Assembly (NCBI GenBank): GCA_934476515.1
Contig: CAKSNZ010000007.1
Span: forward strand, 1-64,000
Direction of reading: 5' to 3'
Source: an uncultured Ruminococcus sp.
GTDB lineage: Bacteria > Bacillota > Clostridia > Oscillospirales > Acutalibacteraceae
Length of the DNA: 64,000 nt
Part shown: one piece after another, positions 45,084 to 55,526 of the stretch
How positions within the stretch are numbered: position 1 is the stretch's first letter
How the letters are laid out: each line of letters begins with the position of its first letter
Made by a program: the position numbers and the translations under genes
The notes under the pieces: model-generated
Database searches by the model: none
What the model was told of the DNA's origin: nothing
Seen by the model: the letters and a program-made list of their open reading frames with translations, nothing else

Positions 45084-45115
45084 ATAAAAAATGAGCTACC
45101 TAAAATAGGTAGCTC
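45084..45115 (-). terminator. Terminator of the nfeD-SPFH operon
   Basis: Arms GAGCTACCT and AGGTAGCTC (9 bp) followed by ATTTTTTAT on the minus strand, 7 bp beyond the stop codon. Confidence 0.85.
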
Positions 45116-45121
45116 CGGTTA

Positions 45122-46030
45122 TTATTTGTTATCGTTAGAGATAATTTCCTTAATAGCAGTTGCAGCAGTTGCAAGTGGCTTAATATCTGATGGGATAATA
45201 ATCTTTGTTGACTGACCATCGGCAACTTTTTGGAATGTTTCGTAACTCTTTAGTTGTAGTACTTCTTCAATTGGTTTTGCTTCATTTAGAAGTTTTAGAG
45301 CATCAGCCTGAGCCTTTTGAACTAGCATAATAGCTTCAGCTTCACCCTGAGCTTCTCTAACCTTAGATTCCTTAATAGCATCAGCTTTTAGGATTGTTGA
45401 TTCCTTTAGACCTTCTGCTTTTAGGATTTGACTCTTCTTCTCACCTTCAGCTTCAAGAATTTTTGCTCTTCTTTCTCTTTCAGCTTTCATCTGCTTTTCC
45501 ATTGCATCCTGAATTTCTTTTGGTGGAAGAATATTCTTTAGTTCAACTCTGATTACACGAATACCCCAAGGGTCTGTTGCAGTATCCAGAATTGTACGGA
45601 TTTTATCATTGATAGTATCTCTTGAAGTTAGAGTTGCATCAAGTTCCAAGTCACCGATAATATTTCTTAAAGTTGTAGCAGTTAGATTTTCAATAGCTGA
45701 CAGTGGTCTTTCAACACCATAAGTATATAACTTAGGGTCAGTAATAGCAAAGTAAACTACTGTATCAATCTGCATAGTAACATTATCTTTTGTAATAACC
45801 GGTTGTGGTGGGAAATCTACAACCTGTTCTTTTAGTGAAAGTTTCTTAGCTATACGGTCAACAAATGGTACTTTCAGGTGTAATCCTGTGTTCCATGTTG
45901 TTTGGTAAGTACCAAGTCTTTCAATAACATAAGCATGAGCTTGTGGTACGATTTTGATATTCTTTACGATTACGATAACTATTGCAATGATAATTGCTGC
46001 AATAATCACTAGCTTTACTATTGGATCCAT
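45122..46030 (-). CDS. SPFH/Band-7 membrane protein (QmcA/stomatin-like)
   Basis: A 302-residue protein with an N-terminal membrane helix, a Band-7 domain (VIERLGTYQTTWNTGLHLKVP, VVDFPPQPVITKDNVTM, TLRNIIGDLELD) and a long charged coiled coil (residues 185-265). It oligomerises in the membrane and organises microdomains. It lies 3 bp downstream of the nfeD gene; this pairing is common. Confidence 0.92.
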   Translation of the reverse strand: MDPIVKLVIIAAIIIAIVIVIVKNIKIVPQAHAYVIERLGTYQTTWNTGLHLKVPFVDRIAKKLSLKEQVVDFPPQPVITKDNVTMQIDTVVYFAITDPKLYTYGVERPLSAIENLTATTLRNIIGDLELDATLTSRDTINDKIRTILDTATDPWGIRVIRVELKNILPPKEIQDAMEKQMKAERERRAKILEAEGEKKSQILKAEGLKESTILKADAIKESKVREAQGEAEAIMLVQKAQADALKLLNEAKPIEEVLQLKSYETFQKVADGQSTKIIIPSDIKPLATAATAIKEIISNDNK

Positions 46031-46033
46031 AAT

Positions 46034-46474
46034 TTACTCCTTTACCGGTGAAACAATTAGTTTTACACCTTTAATATCCTTTACTATAACTACACTATCT
46101 GTAGGAATTACTGAGCCGTCATCACTTGTAGCAGACCACACAGAGCCTTTTAGGTTTACAAGCCCTACACCTAGAGTGTTATTAATTTCTTCTTTTACTA
46201 CACCTTTCATTCCAATATATCTATCGGAATTAGTCGGTAATTTCTTGGTTCTTGTGATTTTCTTTACAATAGGTTTTGTGGCTATTAGTGTTGCAACAGA
46301 AATAACTATAAACAAAATTATTTGTAACCAAATATTTTCAGGTACAAAAATTGAAACTATTGCAGAAACAACTGCTCCCAAAACAAACCATATAGACACA
46401 AGCTGATAAGTTACACCCTCAATAATAGCCATAAAGAGTGCTATACCAAACCATATATAAGGCATCATTTCCAA
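46034..46474 (-). CDS. NfeD-like membrane protein
   Basis: A 146-residue protein with three N-terminal helices and a C-terminal OB-fold beginning near GMKGVVKEEI, with VNLKGSVWSATSDDGSVIP and VVIVKDIKGVKLIV. The family works beside stomatin-like proteins. TTG at 46474 lies 8 nt after AAGGAGG; an ATG six bases downstream is possible but poorly spaced. Confidence 0.88.
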   Translation of the reverse strand: MEMMPYIWFGIALFMAIIEGVTYQLVSIWFVLGAVVSAIVSIFVPENIWLQIILFIVISVATLIATKPIVKKITRTKKLPTNSDRYIGMKGVVKEEINNTLGVGLVNLKGSVWSATSDDGSVIPTDSVVIVKDIKGVKLIVSPVKE

Positions 46475-46596
46475 TTTGACAACCTCCTTTTAGAAAATTA
46501 TATCACAAGTAAAATAGTCGAGTCAACAAAAAACACTACACATTTCATATATTTTGTGTTATAATAATTATAGAACTTATGGAAGAAGGTGACTCT

Positions 46597-47187
46597 ATGT
46601 CCTTTGATACATTTGATGAAGGAATTAATCCCGGTGGAATGAGAAGTAAGAATGAAATTAGAATACTGATTTGTTATTTAATTAAGTCTGTGAAAGCTCC
46701 GGTTAGCAAAGAATTGATTTTGGAGTCACTACAAAAAGATGGACTTGCTAATTACTTTGAAGCTAGTGCTTGTTTTGATGATTTAGTCAAAAACAGACAT
46801 ATTACTGTTAATGGCAACAACAAATACACACTTACAGAAGATGGTATGATGATTGCCACTCAGCTTGAGGATTCCTTGGCTTATACAGTAAAGGAAAAGG
46901 CCTTTCACTGTGTAATGATGTTACTTGAAAAAGAAAAGACTGAAAGAGAAAACAAGGTTGAAATTGTTAAAAATGAAAGAGGATACAATGTAAAATGCTC
47001 TATCACAAGTGAGGAGCTGACTATTCTTTCTCTTGAATTCTATGTTCCGGACTATGAACAAGCAAAGTTAGTTAAGAAGAACTTTAGGAAAAATCCGGAA
47101 TTACTATATAAGACTACAATTTCAGTATTGTCAAAACAGAAGGATTTATTAACCGACACACTAAAAGACCTAGAAATGTTGTCATAA
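46597..47187 (+). CDS. DUF4364-family predicted winged-helix protein
   Basis: A 196-residue protein with an N-terminal winged-helix-like domain (RILICYLIKSVKAPVSKELI, then LTEDGMMIATQLED) and a second domain. The family is confined mostly to Clostridia and has no experimental function I know of. The ATG at 46597 follows GAAGGTGA; an upstream ATG is before that site. TATAAT at 46558-46563 could be its -10 box. It overlaps the convergent bofA by 6 nt. Confidence 0.8.
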   Translation: MSFDTFDEGINPGGMRSKNEIRILICYLIKSVKAPVSKELILESLQKDGLANYFEASACFDDLVKNRHITVNGNNKYTLTEDGMMIATQLEDSLAYTVKEKAFHCVMMLLEKEKTERENKVEIVKNERGYNVKCSITSEELTILSLEFYVPDYEQAKLVKKNFRKNPELLYKTTISVLSKQKDLLTDTLKDLEMLS

Positions 47188-47436
47188 CAAATTTAGGAAA
47201 AGTAAAAGTGCTACTGCCGGAACTCCACCACCTGCCGAAACTCCAACAGTAAACATACTGATTGGTATATGTACCTGGGTTATTACAGAGGTTACATTTA
47301 CTAAAAACAGTGCAGAAAGCCCTATAATCATACTACCAAAAGCCCTTAATAAGGGCTTTTTATTTTTGCCTAATTTATGTAAAACAGCAAGAATAATTAA
47401 GATAATAACAAGCATAGAAAGTAGATAATAGTCCAT
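47182..47436 (-). CDS. bofA: Pro-sigmaK processing inhibitor BofA-like protein
   Basis: An 84-residue protein with two or three membrane helices and the C-terminal family motif FTVGVSAGGGVPAVALLLFL. In Bacillus BofA holds the SpoIVFB protease inactive until late sporulation. The ATG at 47436 follows GGTGAT. It lies 75 bp downstream of secG, with the secG terminator between them. Confidence 0.8.
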   Translation of the reverse strand: MDYYLLSMLVIILIILAVLHKLGKNKKPLLRAFGSMIIGLSALFLVNVTSVITQVHIPISMFTVGVSAGGGVPAVALLLFLNLL

Positions 47437-47447
47437 AAAATCACCAC

Positions 47448-47483
47448 AAAATAAAAAATACCGATGGAACTTGTCCATCGGTA
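47448..47483 (-). terminator. Terminator of secG
   Basis: Arms TACCGATGGA and TCCATCGGTA (10 bp) followed by TTTTTTATTTTG on the minus strand. Confidence 0.85.
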
Positions 47484-47510
47484 AATTATATGCATTGTAT
47501 TACTCGCTTA

Positions 47511-47756
47511 TTACTTAAAGTTAGCAATAATATCAAGAACAATAACAAATACTACGAAGCCTGCTGCAAATACCTTTGTCCATCTTGATAGGAATGAATC
47601 CCAACTTCTTGCCTTGTTCTTAGAGAAGAAAGAATCAGCTGCACCGGTAATAACACCTAGACCCTGCTGGTTGCCTTCCTGTAGAACAACAACTAGGATA
47701 ATTAGTACGCAAAATAGAATAAGTAATGCACCAAGGATATAACTAACTACGCCCAT
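47511..47756 (-). CDS. secG: Protein-export membrane protein SecG
   Basis: An 81-residue protein with two helices joined by the loop QEGNQQGLGVITGAADSFFSKNKAR, typical of SecG. It belongs to the SecYEG translocon. AAAGGTGAAT precedes the ATG. In Firmicutes it is often followed by rnr or smpB, but here it is followed by bofA. Confidence 0.94.
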   Translation of the reverse strand: MGVVSYILGALLILFCVLIILVVVLQEGNQQGLGVITGAADSFFSKNKARSWDSFLSRWTKVFAAGFVVFVIVLDIIANFK

Positions 47757-47846
47757 TTCAATTCACCTTTCATTAGAATTAATCAGTCTTTTATTAGATG
47801 ATAACACAAAACCATTTAAAAATCAAGTATTATTTTCTATTTCACC

Positions 47847-50087
47847 TTATAAAATAGAAAGTTGTTCGTTGCCACTATCTTCTTCAGTTAAAAATGCACC
47901 TAAAGCCGGTAGTGTTTTGGTTCTGTATCGTGATGGTTTAGAGAATAAACCATCAGTATATTCTTCTAGTTTTTCAAGGTACTGACCTTTTTTCATTCGC
48001 ATTACAGCGACACCTTGAGTATTCTTTGTATTCTTTAAGCTTATTACACCAGTATGGATAAGCAGAACTCTGCCACCTGATGAAGTTAACATTAATTCCT
48101 TATCTTCATCAAGCCACATTACATCAGAAAGTGGTGACTTATCTGAATAAGCACTAACAAGTTTCTTACGGTTAGTCTTTGTATAATAAGCATTCATAGG
48201 TACTTTTGCAAGTTTACCGTTTTCAAATGCAAATACAAACATACCGTTGTAGTCCTTTGTAACAAACATTTTCAGTGGGACTTCTCCTTCATCCATTTGA
48301 AGTTTAGCCGGTACATAATCACCCAGTACACTTGCCTTTGTATCATCAAAGTCTGAGGCTTTGCTCTTATAAACCTGACACTTATTAGTAAAGAATAACA
48401 GTTCAGCAGTATTGGTAGACTCATAGTGCTGAATCATCATATCCCCTTCCTTTAGCTTTTGTTCACTGCTCATACGAAGTGACTGAGGAGTAATTTTTTT
48501 GAAATAACCCTCTTTACTAAAGAATAGGTTTACAGGATAATCTGGTACTTCTTCAACATATGACTCATTGCTTTCATCAACATTGTATAGTAATTCAGAA
48601 ACTCTGTCTTTGCCGTATTTATCAGCAACATTCTTTAGTTCCTTAACTATGATAGTCTTTACTCTCTGTTTACTTGCTAAAATTGCTTCTAGCTCTGCAA
48701 TATCCTTTTCAAGACTTTCGATTTCTTCAATTCTCTTTAGGATATATTCTTTATTTAAATGTCTTAGTTTAATTTCTGCAACATATTCAGCCTGAGTTTC
48801 ATCAATGCCGAAACCAATCATTAGGTTAGGTACAACTTCACTTTCTTCTTCAGTTTCTCTGACAATTTTTACTGCCTTATCAATATCAAGTAAAATTGCC
48901 TTTAGACCTTTTAGAAGATGAAGTTTCTCTTGCTTTTTGTTTAAATCAAAATATGTTCTTCTTCTTACACATTCAACTCTAAATGCTATCCATTCATTAA
49001 GAAGTTCTCTAACACCCATTACTCTTGGTACACCGGCTATTAGCACATTAAAGTTACAACTAAAACTATCCTGTAATGTTGTAAGTTTAAATAACTTCAT
49101 CATTAGCTTTTCAGGGTCAGTACCACGCTTTAGGTCGATTGTGATTTTTAGACCGTCAAGACCTGTTTCATCACGAATATCGGCAACTTCCTTAACTTTG
49201 CCTTGCTTAGACAAATCAATAATTTTTTCAATAATTACTTCACAAGAAGTTGATGGTGGAATTGAGAAAATATCAATACAGTTATTTGCTTTATCATACT
49301 GATACTTTGCTCTAACCTTGATACCACCACGACCGGTTTCATAAATTTTCTTAATGGCACTTTCGTCATAGATAATCTGTCCACCACCAATAAAGTCAGG
49401 TGCAGGTAAGGTTGACATAATGTCATGGTCTTTATCACGAATAAGTGCTGCTGTAGTTTCACAAACTTCACGCAAGTTAAATGAACAAATGTTAGACGCC
49501 ATACCTACGGCAATACCTGTATTTGCATTAACCAGTACCGATGGAAAAGTTGCCGGTAAAAGTGAAGGCTCTTTCATTGTATTATCGTAGTTATCTACAA
49601 AGTCAACTGTATCTTTATCAATATCCTTAAAAAGTTCATTACAGATTGGGTCAAGTTTTGCTTCAGTATATCTTGATGCAGCCCATGCCATATCTCTGCT
49701 GTAGAACTTACCGAAGTTACCCTTTGAGTCAACATATGGATGTAAAAGTGCTTCATAACCTCGTGACAATCTAACCATTGTATCATAGATAGCTGAGTCA
49801 CCATGAGGATTAAGTTTCATTGTTGCACCAACAATGTTGGCTGACTTTGTTCTCTTACCTGTTAAAAGTCCCATTTTGTACATTGTGTAAAGTAGCTTTC
49901 TATGAGATGGCTTAAATCCGTCAATTTCAGGAATTGCTCTGGACATAATAACACTCATTGCATAAGGCATATAGTTTTCTTCAATAGTTGATGCAATCTT
50001 TTGCTCTACTACTTCACCAGCACCGTCAATTACACCGTCAATCTTAGGTAATTGAGGAGCTTTTGGCTCTTTCTTCTTTCTTGCCAC
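47847..50087 (-). CDS. parC: Type II topoisomerase subunit A (ParC-like)
   Basis: A 746-residue protein. The catalytic Tyr lies in AASRYTEAKL, and the conserved MSVIMSRAIPEIDGFKPSHRK segment opens the breakage-reunion domain. Beyond residue 450 it continues with a beta-pinwheel-like tail. It starts with GTG after GAGGTGAG. It is of the divergent clostridial topoisomerase IV type rather than the housekeeping GyrA. Its partner lies 14 bp upstream. Confidence 0.9.
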   Translation of the reverse strand: MARKKKEPKAPQLPKIDGVIDGAGEVVEQKIASTIEENYMPYAMSVIMSRAIPEIDGFKPSHRKLLYTMYKMGLLTGKRTKSANIVGATMKLNPHGDSAIYDTMVRLSRGYEALLHPYVDSKGNFGKFYSRDMAWAASRYTEAKLDPICNELFKDIDKDTVDFVDNYDNTMKEPSLLPATFPSVLVNANTGIAVGMASNICSFNLREVCETTAALIRDKDHDIMSTLPAPDFIGGGQIIYDESAIKKIYETGRGGIKVRAKYQYDKANNCIDIFSIPPSTSCEVIIEKIIDLSKQGKVKEVADIRDETGLDGLKITIDLKRGTDPEKLMMKLFKLTTLQDSFSCNFNVLIAGVPRVMGVRELLNEWIAFRVECVRRRTYFDLNKKQEKLHLLKGLKAILLDIDKAVKIVRETEEESEVVPNLMIGFGIDETQAEYVAEIKLRHLNKEYILKRIEEIESLEKDIAELEAILASKQRVKTIIVKELKNVADKYGKDRVSELLYNVDESNESYVEEVPDYPVNLFFSKEGYFKKITPQSLRMSSEQKLKEGDMMIQHYESTNTAELLFFTNKCQVYKSKASDFDDTKASVLGDYVPAKLQMDEGEVPLKMFVTKDYNGMFVFAFENGKLAKVPMNAYYTKTNRKKLVSAYSDKSPLSDVMWLDEDKELMLTSSGGRVLLIHTGVISLKNTKNTQGVAVMRMKKGQYLEKLEEYTDGLFSKPSRYRTKTLPALGAFLTEEDSGNEQLSIL

Positions 50088-50101
50088 AGTAACTCACCTC
50101 C

Positions 50102-52087
50102 TTAACTTAAATCTAAGTTATCTACATATTCAGCACCATGGTTTACAATATAGTCTTTTCTACCTTGTAAATTGTCACCTAGTAGAATATCAAACATTTC
50201 TGCTGTACGCTTTACATCATCCGGCATAACCTTAATAAGTCTTCTTGTTGCCGGATTCATTGTAGTTAAGTTCATCATTTCAGGTTCGTTTTCACCAAGA
50301 CCTTTACTACGCTGAACGGTAAACTTTTCTTTGCCGATTTCTTTAATATATTTTTCTTTTTCTGCCTCGGTATAAGCAAAATAAACCTTTTTATTTGTTG
50401 TTATTTCGTAAAGAGGTGATTCTGCTATAAATACCTTGCCTTCTTCAATTAGTGTTGGTGTAAGTCTATACACCATAGTAAGTAAAAGTGTTCTAATCTG
50501 GAAACCGTCAACATCGGCATCAGTACAAAAAATAATTCGTTTCCATCTTAGTAAATTCATATCAAAAGTAGCTAAGTCCTTATTAGCTTTTGACTTAACT
50601 TCAACACCACAACCCAGGACTTTTAATAAGTCGGTAATAATGTCACTTTTGAAAATTTTATTTAAATCTGCTTTTAGGCAGTTAAGTATCTTACCTCTTA
50701 TAGGCATAATTGCTTGGAAGTTAGGGTCTCTTGCTTGTTTACAAGCACCTAAAGCTGAGTCACCTTCCACTATGAATAATTCTCTTTCAGAATTATCTTT
50801 ACTTCTGCAGTCAACAAATTTTGCTACTCTGTTTGTCATATCAAGAGAACTTGTTAAGTTCTTCTTAATTCTAACTCTTGTTTTTTCGGCATCTTCTCTA
50901 CTTCTCTTGTTAATAAGAACCTGATTACAGATTTTCTCTGCTTCAAGTGGTGTTTCAATAAAGTAGATTTCAAGTTCATGACGCAAAAACTCAACCATTG
51001 CATCTTGGATACCTTTATTTGTAATAGCCTTTTTAGTTTGGTTTTCGTAAGAAGTCATACTGGAGAAACTGGAGATTACAATTACAAGACAATCTTCTAC
51101 ATCTTCAAAAGTAATTTTCTTTTCGTTCTTAGTATATTTACCGTTATTCTTTAACCATTGGTCAATCTGATATACAAAAGCATTTTTAACTGCCTTTTCA
51201 GGTGCACCACCATATTCCAAATAGCTTGAGTTGTGGTAATATTCGTGCATAGAAACCTTGTTTGAAAATGCAACTGCAATTGTCATTTTGCATTTATATT
51301 CAGGTTTATCCTTTCTGTCACGAACCTTTTGTTCTGTTGACCATGTTTGAGTTGTTGAAAGGCCTTGATCACCTACTACTTCATTTACATAGTCGGTGAT
51401 ACCGTTTTCATACTTAAACTCTGTTACTTCAAACTTACCGTTTACTTGGTTTCTAAAAACAAAGTTTACACCTGCATTTACAATTGACTGTTTCTTCATT
51501 ACATCTAAGAAATAGTCAGCTGTAATATTTATATCTGTGAAAACTTCTAAATCAGGTTTCCACTTGATGATTGTACCGGTATCCTTCTTGTCATATTTTT
51601 CTTTATGAAGTCCACCGACATTCTCACCTTTTTCAAAATGAAGGGTAAATTTCTGCCCATCTCTACGGATATTTACATCCATATATTCTGATGAATACTG
51701 AGTTGAACAAAGACCTAAACCATTTAAACCTAGAGAAAACTCATAGTTTTCACCGTCATTGTTGTTGTATTTACCACCGGCATACAGTTCACAAAATACT
51801 AGTTCCCAGTTATATCTTTCTTCATTCTTGTTGTAATCAACAGGAATACCTCTACCATGGTCCTCAATCTGAATTGAGCCATCGGCAAACTTTGTAACTA
51901 TTATTTCGTTACCATAGCCTTCTCTAGCTTCATCTATGGAGTTAGAAAGTATTTCAAAGACTGAATGGCAACAGCCCTCTATACCATCAGAACCAAAAAT
52001 AACAGCAGGTCTTTTTCGTACTCTATCGGCACCTTTTAAAGAACTGATACTGTCATTTCCGTATTCTTGTGTCTTTTTCTTTGCCAC
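50102..52087 (-). CDS. parE: Type II topoisomerase subunit B (ParE-like)
   Basis: A 661-residue protein. The GHKL ATPase domain has the NSIDEAREG, DHGRGIPV and GLNGLGL segments; the TOPRIM domain has LFIVEGDSALG and DADVDG, and PLYEI follows. GTG is the start, directly after the uvrB stop codon (TAAGTG), with GGGAG upstream. It decatenates DNA together with ParC. Its ATPase loop and transducer are divergent from GyrB, as expected for the clostridial clade. Confidence 0.9.
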   Translation of the reverse strand: MAKKKTQEYGNDSISSLKGADRVRKRPAVIFGSDGIEGCCHSVFEILSNSIDEAREGYGNEIIVTKFADGSIQIEDHGRGIPVDYNKNEERYNWELVFCELYAGGKYNNNDGENYEFSLGLNGLGLCSTQYSSEYMDVNIRRDGQKFTLHFEKGENVGGLHKEKYDKKDTGTIIKWKPDLEVFTDINITADYFLDVMKKQSIVNAGVNFVFRNQVNGKFEVTEFKYENGITDYVNEVVGDQGLSTTQTWSTEQKVRDRKDKPEYKCKMTIAVAFSNKVSMHEYYHNSSYLEYGGAPEKAVKNAFVYQIDQWLKNNGKYTKNEKKITFEDVEDCLVIVISSFSSMTSYENQTKKAITNKGIQDAMVEFLRHELEIYFIETPLEAEKICNQVLINKRSREDAEKTRVRIKKNLTSSLDMTNRVAKFVDCRSKDNSERELFIVEGDSALGACKQARDPNFQAIMPIRGKILNCLKADLNKIFKSDIITDLLKVLGCGVEVKSKANKDLATFDMNLLRWKRIIFCTDADVDGFQIRTLLLTMVYRLTPTLIEEGKVFIAESPLYEITTNKKVYFAYTEAEKEKYIKEIGKEKFTVQRSKGLGENEPEMMNLTTMNPATRRLIKVMPDDVKRTAEMFDILLGDNLQGRKDYIVNHGAEYVDNLDLS

Positions 52088-54046
52088 TTAATCTTCTCCC
52101 TTCAATTTATTGATTTTATCTCTAATATAGGCAGCATGTTCAAATTCAAGCAACTTTGCTGCTGCTTTCATTTCTTTTGTTAACTGCTCGATAAGTTTCT
52201 TCTTTTCACCCTTAGTTAGCTTTTTACTGTTAAAGTCTTTTTCTTCCTTACGGGTACTGATTTCCAGAACATCAGCAACCTTTTTCTTAATAGTCTTAGG
52301 TGTAATGTTGTGGTCTTTGTTATACTGTTGCTGAATTTCTCTTCTACGGGTAGTTTCTCTTATTGCTGACTCCATAGAAGGTGTTACTGTATCAGCATAC
52401 ATAATAACCTTACCTTCACTGTTTCTTGCTGCTCTGCCTATTGTCTGAATTAAACTGCGTTCAGAACGAAGGAAACCTTCCTTATCAGCATCTAGAATAG
52501 CAACTAGAGAAACTTCCGGAATATCAAGTCCTTCACGAAGTAGGTTGATACCAACAAGTACATCAAACTCACCCAAACGCAAGTCCCTAATAATTTCCAT
52601 TCTTTCAACAGTATCTATATCATGGTGCATATATCGCACCCTAATATCCATTTGTTCAAAATAATCAGTTAAGTCCTCAGCCATTTTCTTGGTTAAGGTT
52701 GTAACTAATGTTCTTTCATTCTTTTCTGTTCTAATATTTATTTCAGAAATCAAGTCATCTAGCTGACCTTCAGTTGGTCTTACATCAATTTCAGGGTCAA
52801 GCAGACCTGTTGGTCGGATAATTTGTTCAGCAACAACACTACTTTTTTCAAGTTCTAAGTCACCCGGTGTTGCTGACACAAAGCAGACTTGATTTATTCT
52901 ATCATAAAATTCATCAAAATTTAAAGGACGGTTGTCATAAGCTGACGGTAATCTGAATCCATAATCAATAAGACTTTTCTTTCTTGAAAGGTTACCACCA
53001 TACATACCTCTAACTTGGGGTAAAGTTACATGGCTTTCATCAACAAAAAGCAGAAAATCTTTCGGAAAATAATCCAGCAAAGTAAATGGGGCTGTACCCT
53101 TCTCTAGTCCGGCTAAAACACTTGTATAGTTTTCGATACCGGTACAAAATCCGATTTCTTGGAGCATTTCAATATCGTATCTTGTTCTTTGTTCAAGTCG
53201 TTGAGCCTCTAGGAGTTTACCCTCACTTCTGAAATATTCCAGTCTCTCGTCAAGTTCTTTTTCTATTCTTGCAATAGCCGGTTCCATCTTTTCTTTAGGA
53301 ACAATGTAGTGAGATGCAGGGTAAATTGCAACATGCTTTAGAATAGAATTCAGTTCACCTGTTAGTGGGTTAATTTCGGAAATTCTATCAATTTCATCAC
53401 CAAAATATTCTACTCTTATAATATAGTCGGAAGAAGCTGCAGGGAAAATTTCTATTGTGTCGCCTTTTACTCTAAATTTATTTCTGGTAAAGTTAATGTC
53501 GTTTCTCTCATATTGCAGTTCAACTAACTTTGCAACAAGTTCTTCCATTGGTTTTTCCATTCCCGGTCTAAGGGAAATAACCATATTACGGTAATCTATA
53601 GGGTTACCTAAGCTATAAATGCAAGAAACTGAGGCAACAATAATAACATCTCGTCTTTCGGATAGTGCTAAAGTTGCACTATGTCGGAGTTTGTCGATTT
53701 CGTCATTAATGCTACTATCCTTTTCAATATAAGTATCAGTTGATGGCACATAGGCTTCAGGTTGGTAGTAGTCATAGTAGGATACAAAATATTCTACTGC
53801 ATTATCAGGGAAAAATTCTTTAAACTCTGAGCATAGCTGGGCTGCTAAAGTTTTGTTATGGGCTAAAATCAAAGTAGGTCTGTTTACCTTTTCAATAACA
53901 TTAGCCATTGTGAAAGTTTTACCTGAACCTGTTACGCCTAAAAGTGTTTGTTCTTTGTTGCCGTTTTCGATACTCTTTACTAATGTATCAATAGCTTGTG
54001 GCTGGTCACCTGTTGGTTTATATTCAGATTTAAGTTTAAAATTCAT
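52088..54046 (-). CDS. uvrB: Excinuclease ABC subunit B
   Basis: A 652-residue helicase-like protein of nucleotide excision repair. [10 protein letters not shown] is Walker [13 protein letters not shown] is the beta-hairpin that clamps damaged DNA; helicase motifs QTIGRAARN and a C-terminal UvrC-binding UVR motif follow. The ATG at 54046 gives a natural N-terminus ([17 protein letters not shown]). A TTG at 54055 would add three residues. It lies directly downstream of radC. Confidence 0.95.
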   Translation of the reverse strand: MNFKLKSEYKPTGDQPQAIDTLVKSIENGNKEQTLLGVTGSGKTFTMANVIEKVNRPTLILAHNKTLAAQLCSEFKEFFPDNAVEYFVSYYDYYQPEAYVPSTDTYIEKDSSINDEIDKLRHSATLALSERRDVIIVASVSCIYSLGNPIDYRNMVISLRPGMEKPMEELVAKLVELQYERNDINFTRNKFRVKGDTIEIFPAASSDYIIRVEYFGDEIDRISEINPLTGELNSILKHVAIYPASHYIVPKEKMEPAIARIEKELDERLEYFRSEGKLLEAQRLEQRTRYDIEMLQEIGFCTGIENYTSVLAGLEKGTAPFTLLDYFPKDFLLFVDESHVTLPQVRGMYGGNLSRKKSLIDYGFRLPSAYDNRPLNFDEFYDRINQVCFVSATPGDLELEKSSVVAEQIIRPTGLLDPEIDVRPTEGQLDDLISEINIRTEKNERTLVTTLTKKMAEDLTDYFEQMDIRVRYMHHDIDTVERMEIIRDLRLGEFDVLVGINLLREGLDIPEVSLVAILDADKEGFLRSERSLIQTIGRAARNSEGKVIMYADTVTPSMESAIRETTRRREIQQQYNKDHNITPKTIKKKVADVLEISTRKEEKDFNSKKLTKGEKKKLIEQLTKEMKAAAKLLEFEHAAYIRDKINKLKGED

Positions 54047-54051
54047 AAAAC

Positions 54052-54759
54052 TCAATCATCCTTTAAATAAAAAATACTACCTGTCAGTTCACTTTCGGCA
54101 AGTGAAATACAATCATTATCTGCAACTATAATATGGTCAATTAAATGTGAACCTATTAAGTCAAGGGTAGTAATTAAATTTTTTGTGATAATTATATCTT
54201 CCTTTGATGGAAAAGCCACACCACTTGGGTGATTATGGGCAACTACTGCTGTATGAGCGTTATAATTCATAACAAGTTCAACAATTTTACGAACAGGCAT
54301 TTCTGAACTTGTGAAAGAACCTCTTGCTACACTGCCAAAGAAAAGTTCTTTGCCCTTTGAATCCATCAACAATAAATATACTTCTTCAGAATCCTTGCCA
54401 ATATACTTAGGTAAAAAATAATCACCTAAATGTTCCAAATCAATAATCTTATCGGCATTGTTATGTTTATCGCTAATGTAAATACGAGTAAACTCAGGAA
54501 TCATCTTGATAAGTATTGCAGTATGCTCACTTACTCCACACTCCATAATAGTGTTGATTGGAGAGTCACAAAGAGCAGAAAAAGAGCCAAACTTATTTAA
54601 CAGTTTATGTGCAATACCGTTTGTATCTTTCCTTGGACAAGCATAGTAAAGTAGCATTTCAAGTTGTTCGTGTTGTTCAAAAATTTCCAAAGTACCGGCA
54701 TCAAGAAACTTTTTCTTCATTCTGGAACGATGGTTTGCATGTACATTTTCATTCGCCAT
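54052..54759 (-). CDS. radC: RadC/JAB-domain protein
   Basis: A 235-residue protein with a helix-hairpin-helix-like N-terminal half and a JAB/MPN metalloprotease-like C-terminal half with the metal motif AHNHPSG plus the following Ser and Asp (SKED). The true function of RadC is unknown. The ATG at 54759 follows GGTGATTCAT. It is the first gene of radC-uvrB-parE-parC, with a perfect 20-bp palindrome upstream. Confidence 0.9.
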   Translation of the reverse strand: MANENVHANHRSRMKKKFLDAGTLEIFEQHEQLEMLLYYACPRKDTNGIAHKLLNKFGSFSALCDSPINTIMECGVSEHTAILIKMIPEFTRIYISDKHNNADKIIDLEHLGDYFLPKYIGKDSEEVYLLLMDSKGKELFFGSVARGSFTSSEMPVRKIVELVMNYNAHTAVVAHNHPSGVAFPSKEDIIITKNLITTLDLIGSHLIDHIIVADNDCISLAESELTGSIFYLKDD

Positions 54760-54808
54760 ATGAATCACCAAAGCATAATTTCTCACAATATTCTACATCA
54801 TAATAATG

Positions 54809-54828
54809 TATCACAATATATTGTGATA
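54809..54828. promoter_or_regulatory. 20-bp perfect palindrome upstream of radC, operator candidate
   Basis: TATCACAATATATTGTGATA is a perfect palindrome 50 bp before the radC start. A matching half-site CTCACAATAT lies at 54782-54791, between it and the gene. No LexA-type GAAC-N4-GTTC is seen here. Confidence 0.6.
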
Positions 54829-54917
54829 GGTCAATTATAATTACACAACTGTAATCTTAAATTTATGATTTATTAAATAATTTTCTATATTTTATGGGGA
54901 TTTTTAAGCACATTAAA

Positions 54918-54959
54918 TTAAAAAATAAGCCATAAAACCTTATACAAGGAATTATGGCA
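54918..54959 (-). terminator. Terminator of the CYTH gene
   Basis: Arms GCCATAA and TTATGGC with an inner CCTT/AAGG stem, followed by TTATTTTTTAATTT on the minus strand. Confidence 0.75.
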
Positions 54960-54967
54960 TTTATGAT

Positions 54968-55525
54968 TTATTCACTTATATTCATTAGCATTGACAGATA
55001 TGAAGTATTGATTGTGTCTTTCATTGAGTAACCTAACTTTAGCAATAGGTTTTCTAATACTTCTAATGATTTTTCTTTCTCAGAATTATTTTCCACTATA
55101 ATTTCTAATTCCAAATAGTCACCTAATCCTTTAACAGTATCCACACAAGCAGTTATATTGTTGTTTTTTAGGTATTGTCTTTCCTTTACAAGTGGTGGTA
55201 CTGACTTAAAGCCTATATTTTCTAAAATTTCCTTAACAATTTTAGAGTCTTTAATTTCAGTTTCAAGTTCTTTTCTTGACATAGAAATATTGTCTAGCTT
55301 TGCACCTTTATATGTAATCACCGATTTAGTTTCATTTGTAGATTTATTAAGTACATTTCTTATTCTCAAAGCCTCATCAAGTGAAATAAAATCGTGATGT
55401 GATGAAGTAAAGTAAGTGTCGGTTTCTACCACTAAACTTGACTTTGTGAAATTTATATTTTCTAATTTATCAATAATTTCTTCTTTACCGGAAATTTTTA
55501 CTTTTAATTCAACTTCAATACTCAT
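54968..55525 (-). CDS. CYTH-domain protein (class IV adenylate cyclase-like)
   Basis: A 185-residue protein starting with the ExExK signature (EVELKVKI) and the remaining charged beta-strand residues of a CYTH tunnel fold (LRIRN, SVITYKGA, ACVDTVKGLGDYLELEII). Such proteins bind triphosphates; CyaB-like members make cAMP, and others act as thiamine-triphosphatases or polyphosphatases. The activity cannot be read from sequence. It begins 1 bp after the stop of the panE-like gene. Confidence 0.88.
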   Translation of the reverse strand: MSIEVELKVKISGKEEIIDKLENINFTKSSLVVETDTYFTSSHHDFISLDEALRIRNVLNKSTNETKSVITYKGAKLDNISMSRKELETEIKDSKIVKEILENIGFKSVPPLVKERQYLKNNNITACVDTVKGLGDYLELEIIVENNSEKEKSLEVLENLLLKLGYSMKDTINTSYLSMLMNISE

Positions 55526-55526
55526 A

